Assembly: GCA_023415375.1 (NCBI GenBank)
Contig: JAEZKW010000303.1
Location: forward strand, 1-12,550
Length of the DNA: 12,550 nucleotides
Source: Bacillota bacterium
GTDB taxonomy: Bacteria > Bacillota > UBA4882 > UBA8346
Direction: 5' to 3'
Every line of letters starts with the position of its first letter. Positions within the stretch are counted from its first letter, which is position 1. The position numbers and the translations under genes are program-made. Positions 12,544 through 12,550 of the stretch are shown one piece after another. The notes beneath the pieces are model-generated. The model had not been told where the DNA came from, did not search any database, and worked only from the letters and a program-made list of their open reading frames with translations.

Positions 12544-12550
12544 ATAGATG

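Noticed and set aside
1..12550. CRISPR arrays, tRNA or rRNA genes, intact insertion sequences, phage genes
   Set aside because: No direct-repeat/spacer pattern, no cloverleaf, no transposase or structural phage gene was seen; the phage-like C-terminal motif in the beta-helix protein alone does not show a prophage.

Overview
The window looks like a piece of the chromosome of a low-to-moderate GC, endospore-forming member of the Bacillota (Firmicutes), probably an anaerobe. The clues are a SpoIIP sporulation protein, a PerR-type peroxide regulator next to rubrerythrin, strong AGGAGG-type ribosome binding sites and an AdoCbl riboswitch. A full-length Gram-negative-style tail-specific protease (Prc) with a signal peptide hints at a two-membrane (diderm) Bacillota lineage. 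That is an inference; the species cannot be named from this sequence.

Layout. Positions 1-4133 (minus strand) hold a cobalamin nucleotide-loop and salvage operon, read cobU-cobS-cobC-cbiB-cobD; cobD runs off the left edge. It is preceded by a canonical cobalamin riboswitch (4380-4535), a sigma-70-type promoter (4559-4587) and an AU-rich hairpin followed by U's that may be the expression platform (4311-4337). Positions 4719-5301 (minus) hold two small unrecognised genes with excellent ribosome binding sites, separated by two directly abutting hairpins. Divergent from them, spoIIP lies at 5656-6828 (plus). A 19-bp stem-loop separates it from the convergent perR-rbr pair (7052-8116, minus). The perR promoter carries a perfect 7-1-7 palindrome in its spacer, and its predicted start point falls on the first base of the start codon. 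Upstream is a 46-residue zinc-ribbon gene (8240-8380). The next 400 bp hold a decayed end of a cell-wall amidase gene on the plus strand and a strong bidirectional terminator. Positions 8786-12336 (minus) hold a two-gene unit: a secreted beta-helix (pectate-lyase-fold) protein followed by prc.

How the genes work together. The cob genes join aminopropanol-phosphate to cobyric acid (CobD, CbiB), activate cobinamide (CobU), attach alpha-ribazole (CobS) and remove a phosphate (CobC). All are shut off when AdoCbl fills the riboswitch. perR and rbr form an oxidative-stress module. SpoIIP is a peptidoglycan hydrolase of engulfment. The beta-helix protein and Prc are both exported and probably co-transcribed. 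No CRISPR array, intact mobile element, tRNA or rRNA was seen. Most of the window is ordinary core metabolism; the less ordinary points are the perR control region, the two orphan small genes, the amidase relic, the beta-helix/Prc pair and the (CG)7 tract in the cobU leader.
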